Shown: positions 47,701 to 60,800 of the stretch, one piece after another
Numbering within the stretch: the first letter of the stretch is position 1
Layout: the number at the start of each line of letters is the position of its first letter
Assembly (NCBI GenBank): GCA_023105745.1
Contig: JALGQZ010000008.1
Coordinates: 47,551,618 to 47,615,617, forward strand
Origin: Austropuccinia psidii
Lineage: Eukaryota; Basidiomycota; Pucciniomycetes; Pucciniales; Sphaerophragmiaceae
Length of the DNA: 64,000 bases
Reading direction: 5' to 3'
Notes under the pieces: generated by a model
Database searches by the model: none
What the model was told of the DNA's origin: nothing
The model's input: the letters and a program-made list of their open reading frames with translations, nothing else
Position numbers and translations under genes: made by a program

Positions 47701-49391
47701 AAGCTGGAAATATTCATAAGAATGCTGATGGCTTAAGTAGATGGGCATTACCAAATACACCTGATAACCCTGCCTATGTTCCTACAAGTGCAGAACCTCA
47801 AATTTCAATTGAAGGAATTAATATCACAGATGTTGGAACAGAATTCTTTGAAGAAGTTAGAGAAAGCTATAAGCAAGATAAGAATTGTCATATTCTTACT
47901 GCTCTGCTTGACAAAGATTGCAAAGATGTAGCCTTGGCTAATTCTCTGGATGATATTTGGAAAACATCTTATGATAATGGGAGATCTCATTTGTTTGATG
48001 GTATACTATATCATAGATCTAAACACACATGTGTCATGGTCCTATGCAGTAGAATGTTAATTAACACCATACTACTAGAATGCCATGATAACATATATTC
48101 TGGACATTTTTCTGAAGACAGAACTTTGGAAAGAATTAAGACATGTGCCTGGTTTCCATCTTGGAGAAAAGATGTCAGTGAGTACTGTCACAGTTGTGAT
48201 AGATTCCAGAAAGCCAATAAAGCTACTGGTAAAAGATTTGGTTTAATTATCCATATTCATGAACCAAGTACCCCATGGGAAGTGGTTCACATGGATTGGG
48301 TAACTGCCTTACCACCTGGAGGTGATAAAATTAACAATGCATGTCTTGTTATTGTGGACAGATATAGCAAAACACCAATCTTTTTACCATGTCACAAAGA
48401 TGACAAAGATATGGATACAGCTATTTTGATCTGGAATAGAGTAATATCCCATACTGGTCTCTTTAAAAACATTATTAGTGACAGAGACCCAAAATTTACA
48501 TCAGCCTTATGGACTAATTTACATAAGCTTTTGGGTACAAGACTATCATTCTCAACAGCCTACCATCCACAAACAGATGGGCTGGCAGAAAGAATTATTC
48601 AAACCCTTGAGGAAATGATCAGAAGATTTTGTGCTTATGGCCTGGAGTTTAAAGATTCTGATGGCTTTACCCATGATTGGTGTACTCTTATACCAGCATT
48701 GGAATTATCCTACAAGACCTCCATCCATGCTTCAACAGGCAAAAATCCTGCAATGTTGGAAAAAGGATGGAACACCAAACTTCCAATTGATACTTTGATA
48801 AAAGATCTTATTGATATTCATCCAACTGCTTCAAGCTTTAAGTTATTGCTTGATAAAGTAAGAAATCATGCAAATCAAAGCATGAATGATGACTTTGAAT
48901 ATGCTAAACAGAAATGGGATAAAAGTCATAAGACCCCAGAATTCAAAGTAGGGGACTTAATACTAGTTTCAACCTTGAAATTTAATAACATTAAAGGCCC
49001 AAAGAAATTAAAAGATTCCTTTGCAGGACCATTTATTATTAAAGCCCTTCATGGGACAAATGCAGTACAGGTAAAACTGTCAGGAGAACTGGAAAACAAA
49101 CATCCAGCTTTCCCTGTCAGTCTAGTAAAGCATTACACTTCAAGTGATAAGGAATTATTTCCTTTGAGAAATGAAACACTCTTAGAAGTACCCCCACTAG
49201 ATCAAAGTGAGGAGAAAAAGGTACTAAAAGTCTTGAAAGAAAGAAGACTTAGGGGAAAAAATGAAAGAGAATACTTAGTCAGGTATAAAAATCCACAACA
49301 TGAAGATGAATGGATTGTAGAAAGCAAAATACCTGATTCCCAAAGGTTTCTCAGAAGATTCAGACATGAGAGAAGACCAATTTCTCAATGA
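44718..49391 (+). pseudogene. Element B pol polyprotein (PR-RT-RNase H-IN), interrupted
   Basis: The frame holds the WPTFNGEGEYNHMEF segment, then stops at 45057, 45060 and 45072 at positions where element A has sense codons with no length change. It continues with WYYKMRQ and WPWWKEQ, a CCHC knuckle ([14 protein letters not shown], last Cys replaced by Phe), protease LDSGAFC, RT with YIDD, RNase H ([13 protein letters not shown]), TAG at 47535-47537 in place of a Trp codon (CLCLV*ALEKL), the integrase finger ([12 protein letters not shown]) and core ([22 protein letters not shown]), and a C-terminal basic chromodomain-like tail ending at 49391. It would copy RNA to DNA and integrate it if intact. 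Entry from gag requires a frame change; the A7 run at 44745-44751 is a likely indel site. Confidence 0.93.
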
Positions 49392-49508
49392 AAAGTTTGA
49401 ATTGTGTGCTTTACATACTTAGAAAAGTATAGGTAGAGAAGTTGGACAGTGGATTATACCCTCCCAAATAACTTGGGGGTATACTACAAAGGAAAAATTG
49501 TGGTACAA

Positions 49509-49529
49509 TTTTTTTTTGGTGGTAGGGAA
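49509..49529 (+). promoter_or_regulatory. Polypurine-like tract of element B
   Basis: A T run followed by GGTGGTAGGGAA lies directly before the 3' LTR, the position and pattern seen in elements A and D. Confidence 0.7.
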
Positions 49530-51657
49530 TGTGAGCCTGTGAGGTATGTATAACATACCCATAAGGCCACAAATAACTTTATACACAGTTAAAATTGTCT
49601 TCAACAGACTTTTTAATTGAATTTAAAATAAAAAATAACAAAAAATAAGATTAACTTTTTTTTGGATAAACAAAGTTATAAATATTATGTCATTTTTGGA
49701 TTCTACACCAAAAATAACCTAGGGTACATCCATAAGGTGTCATACCCAAAAACACTTATTTCTTATGTTATTAGAAGATTTCAGAATCTCACAGTACTAA
49801 TGTAACTTTTTTAACATTTTTTTAAAATTCTTAAATTTAAGCTTAAATAAACTTAAATTTAAAGTTGCATGAGGTTTATGCAAGCTTACCAAAATTTTAG
49901 TTAAAATTGAGGTGTGGTGTATATTTACTGAATTGGCTAAGGATTTGCCATACAGAATATAAATCCTGCATGAGCTCAATCTAAAAGGGTTTCAGGCCAT
50001 AGTATGGCTTTAAATAAATAAAAGGGCAAAATCCACGCAAAAAGGAGGGACAAAGGAAAAATACCAAATAGAGCTGGGGTACCCAACTTTTTGGATCTAC
50101 AAGGATTCAATTATGGTTGTACACCTGTATTGGAGGATTTTCAACCTTATTTAAACTTTAAGATTAGACTTTGATCCAACATTAAAGTTTAAACTGGCTT
50201 TATCCCAAATTAGACAGGAATTTCAAGCTGCCAGAGGGTAAATCCCAATATGCAGGCTTGAATTCAAGGTTTTAAGAACTGTCAAAGCTTAATTAAGCTT
50301 AAAGATTTAAGTTTTCAAGCATTAAAACCTTATCAAAACTTAAGGTTTGGTGTGTATTGCTATTTTAAATGGAAAAATAGCAATAACTTCAAAAATTCAT
50401 TAAAAATCCAATTCTCAATGGATTTGCTTGAAAATTTCACACAGCTTACCATTCAATATTATCTACATATAAATTGAATTTTAAGTATCTTTTATAAATA
50501 AATCTCCTGGGTAATTAGCCTGGAAATTTACTCTTTTAATTAAAGCTCAAAGAAAATGATAATTTCTTTAAAAATTAATTAAAAATTGAGTTTAAGCCAT
50601 TTCTGCTTGAAACTATATTTTTAAGCTTTTCATGTGATGAACTTTATTGAAAACTTAAAATAATTAGTTTAAATGAGGATTAAAGCTACATGGAGTTAAG
50701 AATAACACTGATAACTTTAAATTGGAATTAAAATTAATTTACCTTAAGTTAAGAACTTTATTTTCAAAGCATGGTTTTTCAGTTTTGACCTGAGCACGCC
50801 CTCTATATCCATTATAAATTATAAGAGCTGCTCTGAAGACATAAAAAGAGTCTTTTCATCACTGTTTTTGTCCATCATTCATTATCAATCCAATCATATT
50901 AGAAATTTAAACAGGTAAAGTTTTATTAAATATAAAATCTTATTATTAAAGTAATTCTTACGTTATTTTATTCTTTATTCATTAAAATTAAAGAATCGAA
51001 ATCATAGAATTTAGATTATTGTTGTAATCACCAATAATATATTTTGTTATACACAATTAATCATCTTCAATATCTTTTAAAATCCACAAATTCCTCTTAA
51101 AAACGCTTTAATCATACTTCTTATTATAAAAAGTTGTTTTATCTTTGAAATTATTGATTTTTGGCATGTTTTTAACTTATGATAATTATTTAATATAATA
51201 ACTGTTGTTGTTTGACTTGTTGTATTAAATAAATATTACAAGTAAGGTTTCTCTAAAATTCTATATTTTTTTTATCTAGTATTAGTTTTTTTATATAGAA
51301 TTTCTATTATATAAGAATTATTTCTGCACAGTGTGTGTTTAATTCTTTTTTAAATAATATTTATATTATGCATAAGTGGTTAATATTCATATTTTCCACG
51401 TATAATTGTCTCATTAAGAGCTTTACACTTCTTATTGTTATAACTGTCAGTGACTATAACAATAATAGAATAATTATAATTTATTATAATTATTATATTT
51501 TTTATTATTATTATATTCTAGAATGATAATCATTTTTAATAATTATATTTAAATTTGTGGTTGTAATATTTCATTATATTATATATTTCTACTGAGGACA
51601 GTCATAGTACTCTTCATTTTGCTACTATTATCAAGAGTTTCATAGACAAACCTTACA
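49530..51657 (+). mobile_element. 3' LTR of element B
   Basis: 2128 bp, starting TGTGAGCCTGTGAGGTATG and ending GACAAACCTTACA. Compared with the 5' LTR it carries scattered substitutions and small indels, for example around 49650 and 51510. Confidence 0.95.
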
Positions 51658-51937
51658 ATCTGAGTTAAGGAATGTCTTGAATAATGATAAATGGCATTAT
51701 TCAACAAAAGAAAATAAAAAAGAAAAAAAAGCAAATTTGCCCATATTTTGATGAAGGGTCCAGATTTGAGGGTATTGATGTTGCAAGGCCTTCTGGAACT
51801 GTCCAAAGGATTGAAAAGTTCTCAAAAGTGTCCAAGGTAATTATTACAACAAATTTGGGTATAATAACCCCTTAAAGGTATGTTACAGGAGAGAAACTTA
51901 CTTTCATAACTTCTACTCCCCACCAAGAACCATAAAA
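51658..51937. other. Between element B and element E relic
   Basis: The first five bases are the right target duplication of B. The rest, read on the minus strand, includes the purine-rich tail motif of element E near 51910-51936, just after the end of its pol. No gene is seen. Confidence 0.5.
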
Positions 51938-54900
51938 TCAAACTCTTGAGGTATTTGGGCCAGGATTATCAGGATACAGGGTATGGAAATCTTTAACATG
52001 GTCTGGTGAGTTGGTAATTTTGGAAGCTGGTTCCCAAGCATTTCTTTCTGAGTCTTCACTGAATCCTTTCCACTCTACAAGACACCATAATTTACCTCTC
52101 TTGAGTTTAGAGTCCAGAACCTGGGCCACTTCCCATTCCGCTTTCTCCTCCACTAAGTCTGTTGGTGGTGGAAATTGATGTTGGTTCAGGATATTTTATT
52201 GCTTTACTGGTTCTCATAAAGAAACATGGAACACAGGGTGAACTGACTTCAATTGTTGAGGCAACTTGAGGTGATATGCATGGCCTCCAATCATATTCAA
52301 GACTTAAAAGGGTCCCAACCATCTTTATGAAAGTTTTATTGTTGGTCTTGTAGTCTTGATATTATTTGAGGCTAGCCATACTTTTTCCCCAGGTTGGAAA
52401 TCAGGTGGAATTTTCCTATTTCTATCTGCATACTTCTTGAAATTCCTTATTGCTGACTCTAGTTTTTTTTTGCAATATTTCTGTACTAATATGAGTTTTG
52501 TTGATAACTTTCCAGCAGGTGAGTCTTGAGAAACATGGATTGAGTCAAAGTTGGTATTTCTTCCATAAATGGTGAAAAAAGGTGATTGCTTTGTTGATTA
52601 ATTTTCTGAATTATTATGGAAACATTCAGCCAGTGGGAGCCAGGTGTTCCAGTAATCTTGATGATAACCAACTGTAAGGTTTGACTATGAAAAAATAAGT
52701 AAATATTACAAAGATTTTACCTATTGTACTATGAATTTCCTTAAAGATTTATAGAATTAGATGAAAGATAATTATAATAATAAATATTTATTAGAATTAT
52801 GGCTTAAAATAACTATATTATTAAATAAATATAATAATATAATAAAAATAAATATATTAATATTGAAGCATTAATATATTTCAATCACTTTATTATTGTT
52901 ACAAGCAATTAATAAAGGCATAAAAAATTGTTTTTTTAATAATGAAAACCAATCAATAGCAATACTATTACTAATATTAAAGCTATATATTAGTATGAAT
53001 ACTATTTATATCAATAAATGTATTATTAGGAAAATAATAAAGAGAAAATAACCTACTTCTAACACTTAATATAATAATTTTGAAGAACTTTATGCCTAAT
53101 AATATGAATACAAATTATTTAAATTGTATGTACAATAAAAAATACAAGAAATTACAAATCTTCTTATTTTCATGTGGAATTAGCGATTTTTAGAGAAATT
53201 CAACAAAAAACAATTAAAAATTGATTTAATTACGTCAAGATTTATGATTATAATGAAGATGTAATTTTGTCTTTACTAATATAGAGGACTTATATATAAA
53301 AAATAAAGAAATTAACTTTTGTTTTAATGTTTTTGATGTTTTTGATGCATCAGAGGGGGCAATAGAGTAAAAAGAGCTCTATTTATAGTGAAATCTTTCC
53401 TCTCAGAGTCCAAAAGGCTTCTATTATGTGTGTACTGATTGTATCCACCGGAATGAATCAGTATTTCAAGTTTCAGTGATGATTAAATCATAATTAAACC
53501 ATCTTATCTCCTTATTACATCATTATTTAGAATTATCACTATATCTCCCAGTTTGATGACACCATAGGCTTGGAAGTAGCCTAAAATTTGTCGATTTTAT
53601 CATTATTAATCATAATATAATAGTATTCACCAGTTTTATCACTAATATAACTGTTAAACTTACAATAAGATTGCAGTGAGTGATCATAAATGATCAATTT
53701 TAAGCTTAAAATTTGATCATAAATAAAATTTAAGTTATACATGATACAGAAATTCAGAGAGTGAATTCTGATATCTTTGCATGTCATTATTAAATGTCCA
53801 AGAGAATTTCATTATGTAATCAAAACTCTATTTTTGATGATTCTCCTTGTAACTCATCCGTTCTGTTGAGATTTATTATTTCAAACTTCAAACCATGATT
53901 TCAAGGGTTCATACCTTCAATATAGCAATAAAAATTACATCATTATTCACATATCAACTAGCAGAATTAGAATATCTACTTTGTTTTAAGTTTGAACACT
54001 TTCACGTTAAAGTGGCCAACAGCTATAACAATTAAGCTCAATAAACCCTTACAAGCTATAACCTTGTTTATAACTTGTCAAATAAAGCTTATATCTGTAT
54101 TTATGAAGTAGCTTACATTTAGCTTATTTTTTGGTTTAACTCTCGATCATGTGTATTTCAAGAGATATGAGATAAAAGCCATGAACATATGCACCAATCA
54201 TAAAAGTGCATATATTCAGTTTATTTACTTAAATATTGACTTTGAATACATAAAATAAGAATGGTATATGTGTATTCTTTCATGGGGAATCCAACGGTGA
54301 AACTTATTCAACATTTTTATTCCTTGGTTTCTGAGATTAATAAGAATTTATGTCTTTTTATGGAATTTTTCTTATTATGCATTAATTATTGACTTTAAAG
54401 ATATTCCATAAAAATGTTATATGTGTATTGTATCATGAGTAATCTAATGGTGTAACTTATTTCAAATTTTTACTCATTAGATTATAAGGTAATGAAGAAT
54501 TTATGCCTATTTATGGCATTTTGACTTGTTTTAAGATAATTATTTTAAGGCTTTCTTGTGACCTTTTTGGATATGGGGTCATATCTCAAAGGCTCACACT
54601 AACATACATCAAAAGATACTGTTCTAGAATCTTCTTTACCCTCTCTGTCTGTCAATCTGTTTCAGGGTAGAAAGCAGTTGAAAGATCTCCTGATATATTG
54701 AGCTTCTGACATAATTGGGTACAGAATAATGAAACAAATAAGGAACCTCTATCAATAACAATACTGACTGGAAGAACATTCTTGGAAAAGACATGGCTGA
54801 TAAATATTTGAGATACGTCCTAGGCAGTAATTGTTGAATAATTTGGAATGAATATTTCCATTTTTGAGAATCTGTCCACAGCTACTGAAATTGAGTCAGG

Positions 54901-56341
54901 TTTTTGGAAAATGAAAATTGAGTGATAAAGTCCATTGATAACAAACTCCGAGGACCAGATGGAATTTGAAGAGGCTTGAGTAATCCAAACTTCTTATTAT
55001 TAATGTTCCTGTCTCTTGAAAATTGCTGACATGAGGACACATAGTCCTTGATGATTTGATTCATGGCAGCCCAATAAAAATCCCTCTCAATGGGCTTGAG
55101 GGTCTTTTCATGGCCAAGAAGGCCAGCCAATTGTGAGTCATGACGCTTTTGTAGAATATCCAATTGAATTTCTTGATTTCTTGGAATAACAACTTGATCT
55201 TTGCACAAAAACAGCTTGGCTTGGGGTTCAAGAAAATAATCTGGTACTGATTCACCTCTTGCTAGTTTCTTGAGTACTTATTTATAATCTTTGTATTCCC
55301 ATACTTTTTTTTGAATTTGGTCAACTAAATCTGAGAACATTTTTACTTTTATTGAAAAGAATATTGACTCTTGAATTCAATATTTCTTAATAATTTAATG
55401 AAAATTTTGATGAAGTCCACCTGTCACAATGCTGTCTGCCAGACCTCAACAAAGGGAACTTTTGCCAAAAAGGCTATTAAACCGGTTAATACTGGAAATT
55501 TGTAGATCACATTCCACCATGTGAAACCAACCCCATCTCTGGGTACAAATTGCCCTGACATGAAAAGGCATCTGCTAAAGTGGCCAGCCTGCCTGGGCAG
55601 TGAGCAATAGTGAAGTGAATCTTGGAGAGAAATTCAGCCCAGCAGGCTTGACAATGAGTAAGAACTTTGGAAGACATGAAGTAGTGAAGAGAAGAATGGT
55701 CTGTCAAGAATTCAAAAGAATGAGAAAGAGAAAGAAGAAAAGCTCTCCAGAACTTGAGATCCCAAAATATGCCAAGGAGTTCCTTGTCATTAATTTCATA
55801 GTTTAGCTCAGCCGGAAGAAACTTTCAACAATAAAATGAAATGGGATTCTTTCCTGAGTCATTCACCTGAGTCAGTACATCACCCAAGGCATAATCAGAA
55901 GCATCAGTCTCCACAATAGTTTTTATAGAAGGATTGAAATGAGAAAGGATAGGGGCAGTGGTGAATGCTTCTTTGAGTAATTGAAACTGACCAAGAGCTT
56001 TCCCATTGAAGATAAAGGGAGAATCTTTTTTAAGGAGGGAAGTGAGAGAAGTGATTTTTTGGAGTAATTTTTAATGAAACAACAATAAAAATTGGAAAAG
56101 CCAAGAAATGATTAAACAGCCTTGATGTTCTTGGGCTGAGGCCAATTGAGGATTTTTTTAAATTTTGAAGAATCCATATTTAGGCCATCACTTGAAACAA
56201 CATAGCCAAGGTATTCCACACTTGAGGAATGGAGTACACTCTTTGAGGCTTTGGAAAACAGATTATTGTCCCTCAGTCTTTGAAGGACAGCAGCAAAATG
56301 TTTGAAATTTTCCTCAGTTTTTGAAAAGACCTTAATATCAC
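51938..56341 (-). pseudogene. Element E: decayed chromodomain Ty3/gypsy pol
   Basis: On the minus strand, pieces of one polyprotein appear in order. The RT end is at 56341 to ~55840 (IKVFSKTEENFKHFAAVLQR, YLGYVVSSDGL, FLGFSNFY). RNase H and its tether follow, including 55707-55507 (TDHSSLHYFMSSKVL). The integrase zinc finger is at 55208-54882 (RHDSQLAGLLGHEKTL, with the second Cys of the CxxC pair replaced in SCQQFSRDR), then the core start (MDFIT). A solo LTR interrupts at 52673-54598. The integrase end (YHQDYWNTWLPLAECFHN, FQPGEKVWLAS) follows, and a chromodomain at 52153-51938 (VAQVLDSKLKRGKLWCLVEW, KGFSED). Many frame changes and stops are present. Chromodomains direct integration to marked chromatin in this clade. 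The RT is cut at its 5' side by the family-C LTR at 56342. Confidence 0.88.
52668..54603 (-). mobile_element. Solo family-C LTR in element E integrase
   Basis: The LTR (52673-54598, 1926 bp) starts TGTAAGGTTTGACTATG and ends GGCTCACA on the plus strand. It is flanked by CCAAC (52668-52672) and CTAAC (54599-54603), a duplication with one mismatch. Integrase coding resumes on both sides, so it inserted into an existing element E copy. Confidence 0.88.
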
Positions 56342-57842
56342 TGTGAACCTTTGAGATATGACCACATACCCAAGAAGATCACAAGAAATATTTAATATAA
56401 TTATACATTAAAAATAAGTACCTTAAAACTACAAAAATACCATAAATTGGTATAAAACTTGGTTTAACTTAACAACCAATGGATAAACATGTGAAATAAA
56501 TTACACCATTGGATTCCCCATGGTGAAATACAAATATACCATTTTTATGGCATATCTGTAAAGTCAATATTTGATTAGTTATAAGTAATAATACCTTATA
56601 AAAGACACAAATCCTTATTTATTTCAAACCCCAATGAAACAAAATGTGAAATAAATGGTGCCATTGGATTCTCCATGAAATTCCACACATAAAACAATTA
56701 ATAAGCTAAGCTTCAAAACCAATACTTAAGGAATTAACCTGAATATATGCACTTTTTTGGTCAACACATATATTCAAGGATTTTAGCTAATATCTCTTGA
56801 ATTATGCATGATATAGTGATGAACCAAAAATAAAGTCATCACGTAATTACTGTAGAAATACATATATGAAGTTTATTTCACAAGCTATAAACAAGGTTAA
56901 AACCTGTAAGGAATTATTGATTAAAATCAATAGAGCTGTTGACCACTTTGTTGTGAAAGTGGTCCAAACTTAAAAAAAAGGAGACAGTTGGATTCTACTA
57001 GTTCATTCGCGAAGAATGATGTATTTTTTATCATAAACTCAAGGTATAACCCCTTGAAATCATAGTTTGAAGTTTAAAATATTAAATTTCAACAGAAAAG
57101 ATGAGTTACAAGAAAAATCATCAAGAATAGAGTTTTGATGATGTAATAAAATTCTCTTGGAAGCATAATAAGGTAATGCCAAGCTATCAGAATTTACTCT
57201 CTGAATTGCTGTAGCATGTAAATCTTAAAAGGTATTAAGGATCAAAGTTTGAGCTTAATTTGATCATTTATGATCACTCACTGTAACCTTAAGCTAAGTT
57301 TAACAGTCATATAAGTGATAAAATTGGTAAATACTATTAGTTTATGATTAAAACTAATAAAATCCACGAGATTTGGGGTTCTGCCAAGCCTTTGACGTCA
57401 TCAGACTTAGAGTTATAGTGATAACTCTAAATAATGGCGTAATAGTGATGTAACGAGGTTTGATCATGATGTAATCATCACCAAAACTTAAATTATTGAT
57501 CAATTCAAGTGGATATGATCAGTAAACATCTACTAGAAGCCTGTTGGACTCTAGGAGGGAGGTATTTACTATAAATAGAGCTCTTTCTGCTCTGTTTTCC
57601 CCCCAGACACATCAAAAACAATAAAACAATACAAACAAAAAGGTAATATCTTTATTCTTTATATATAACACTTTTATATTATTAAAGACCAAAGTTCATC
57701 TTTATTATAATCATCAATTTTGACGTGATTAAATCATTTGTTTAATTGTTTTTGTTAAAAATCTCTCTAAAAATCATTTCCACGTAAAAAATCAAGAATA
57801 TTTGTAATTTCTCTATTTTTTATTGTAAATACATTTCTAATA
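56342..57842 (+). mobile_element. Truncated family-C LTR
   Basis: It starts TGTGAACCTTTGAGATATG and follows the solo LTR at 10202 for about 1500 bp up to the ATTGTAAATACA block (near 11680 in that copy), where it stops. The last ~470 bp are missing and element D internal sequence follows directly. Confidence 0.8.
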
Positions 57843-60800
57843 CCCTACAAGACATAAGGAAAAGAAGTAATATAGGGAAATTCACCCCATATAAGAGCAG
57901 TGGTTTCAGAGTGAAACAACCTTTCAGGGTAGAGTTAAAAGACAAACCCAAATAAAGAGTGGCAGAAGTGGAAAAGAAGAAAAATTCTTGTCATAATTGT
58001 GGTTCAACAGACCACTATGCCAACAACTGCCCAAAGGCAAAGAAAAACGTCTGTGCCATTGAGAAAGTCCCAGAGGAGGAATCCCCAACAGAGGATTCTG
58101 AATTAGACTCTATGGGTGATGCCATCAGAGAACTATCTGATGATGACCAAGACCCAAAGGAAGAATTTCTAGCAGAATACCAAGAGGAAACCCCACTAGA
58201 AATTCAGGACATACAGTTGGAAGCAGGCATGCCACAGGATACTGCCAATAAAAACTTGTGCAAACACACACAAGATGCACAAACATTCCTTGTTACACCA
58301 ACAAAAGGGATGGCATACATACATGGAACAGCCACTAAATTGAGTCTCTGTATTGATAATTCTCAACATCCATTGATCATTAATAGTTGGGCACACTGCT
58401 CCATAGTTGCCAGAAATTATCTGGATCACAATTTCCCAAATTGGGAAAAACAGCTCTTGCCCATCAAGGCAAAGAACGTTAAAAGTTCCTCAGGGAAGAT
58501 TACTTCCATTGGTACAGTTATCAAAGAGATAATTATACCCCACAGGAAGGGTAATATCAGACTGAACCCAGAGTTTGTAGTGCTTGATGAGGTCCACATC
58601 CAAGGGTTCTTACTGGGAACAGACTACCAGAGGATGTATGGCATAGATACTTACAACAGTAGAAATAGGCACATTACCATTGGTACCAACAAGGAAAAGA
58701 AATTTTCACTTAATATATACCATATATCTTCTCAAGATCCATTAGAACAACTTCTGAATGAATTCAGAGAGGGACATTTAGCACTACCCTAATCAGTAAA
58801 CAAAAACTAAGGTTACTGAAGATGCTGAGAAAGAAAAGACCAGCATTTGCCATTGGTGAAGAACCATTAGGCAAGATCAAAGGCCATGATATAGAACTAT
58901 ATCTGGATGTGGAAAGACCTTATTCACCCATGCTTAGGAGACCTCCTTATCCAGCAAGCCTGGAAACCAGGAAAGAAATTGAGAAACATATTAATGAACT
59001 CTTGGACATTCATGTCATCAGAAAGATTTGACATAATGAAATAGTGGAAATCACCACCCCAGTCCTAATCACCTGGAATGATGGCAATTATAGACTGTGT
59101 GGAGAATTCAGAGCTCTGAATAACTACACTAAAGCAGACAGGTACCCTATAACCAGGATACCTCATGCCCTGGATAAACTGGCAAAATACAAATACATAA
59201 CCAAAATGGATTGTATGAAAGGCTTCCACCAAAATGGAGTTAAACCAAGCTCCATGAAATTACTCAGAATAATATGCCATATGGGCATATATGAGTACAC
59301 CAGGATGCCATTTGGCATCAAAAATGCACCAGCCCACTACCAAAGGATGATGGACACAATATTTCAAGAATAAATATTGGAAGACTGGATGGTGGTATAT
59401 ATTGATGATATCATTATATACTCAGAGACATGGGAAGACCAGGTACATTACATAGACAGAGTGCTAGGCAAATGTACACCCATAAATCTGAAAATTTCAC
59501 TGAAAAAGTGTAATTTTGGCCAGCAAGAGCTACTGGATCTAGGACAGAAAGTCTCAGGTCTTAGTCTGGCAATTGACCAGAATAAAGTAGCAGTGGTACT
59601 GCAAAAGCCAGTACCAAAGAGAATCAAATAGATGCAATCTTTCCTTGGGTTTGCTAGCTACTATAGAAACCACATCAAGAATTTTGCCCACATAACTTGT
59701 AGTTTATACAAGTTGTGTTCAAAAGATGTAGTTTTTCAGATTACCAAGGAAAGAAGGGATGCATATGAGAGGATCAAACATGAACTCACAAATGCACCTG
59801 TACTCATCTTGCCTGACTTTGAACTACCATTCAAGCTATATATAGATGCAGCATGTAGCCAAGGCTTAGGAGCAGCCCTTCACCAACGACAAATTGTGGA
59901 TGGTGAACCAAGAGAGGGAGTAATATGTTACATCTCTAGGCAACTGAAAGATTCAGAGGCCAGGTATGGGGCCACCCAGACTGAATGTCTTTGCTTAGTC
60001 TGGGCTCTGGAGAAACTCCATTATAATCTGGAGGGTGCAGTTTTTGAAGTCTACACAGATTGCACCACCTTGAAGTCTTTACTGAACATGAAGACTACAA
60101 ATAGACACATGCTGAGATGGCAAATAGCCATCCAGGAGTATAGAGGGAACATGACCATCATATACAAAGAAGGTAAAAGTAATACCAATGCAGATGGCCT
60201 TAGCAGATGGCCACTGGATAATGTCAAGAGAAATCCAGCTTATGACCCTGAAGTTGCAGCCAAGATCCCTATCCATTTCATGGAAATAGATAGGAGGAGG
60301 AACTTCAGATTTTCTGAATGGGCACCAGAAAGTGGTACCCTTGACAGTGGAAACACTGATTCAGAGGGAACAGAAACTCCCATATTTGGAATAAGTTCCT
60401 CAGAACTGCACAATGAATTTTTTAGTGCAGTACTGAAGTCTTATGCCAAACACAAACAGTGTGGCATATTACTACAACTCCTTCAGCAAAAGTACAGGAG
60501 TCCAGAACTGGAATCCCAGCTGGAAGAACCCTGGTTAAGGGCATATAAGGATAACAAGTTCTTCCTTATAGATGGCCTGATCTACCACAGAGAAAAACAC
60601 ACAAGTTCACTCACAGTGGTAGACAGGGACTACATCTCTCTGATCCTGCAGGAATGCCATGACTGCCCCTATATGGGACACATGAGTGAGGATAGGATCA
60701 AGGAGAGGGTAGCAAGCACAGCTTGGTGGACCAAGTGGGAACAAGAGTTGAGTGAATACATCAACACTTGTAAAAGATGCCAAAAGGCAAATAGGAAACA

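Larger units (their letters stand above)
40834..51662 (+). mobile_element. Element B: full-length Ty3/gypsy retrotransposon
   Basis: The element spans 40839-51657 (10.8 kb) between ATTTG (40834-40838) and ATCTG (51658-51662), a 5-bp duplication with one mismatch. LTRs are 2135 and 2128 bp and differ by a few dozen positions by eye, so it is older than element A. Order on the plus strand: LTR, primer-binding site, leader exon, gag, CCHC knuckle and protease, RT, RNase H, integrase, polypurine-like tract, LTR. The protein is clearly related to element A across its length. Three clustered stops (45057, 45060, 45072), a TAG (47535-47537) and homopolymer frame changes inactivate it, although the protease DSG and the integrase acidic residues remain. 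Confidence 0.95.
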
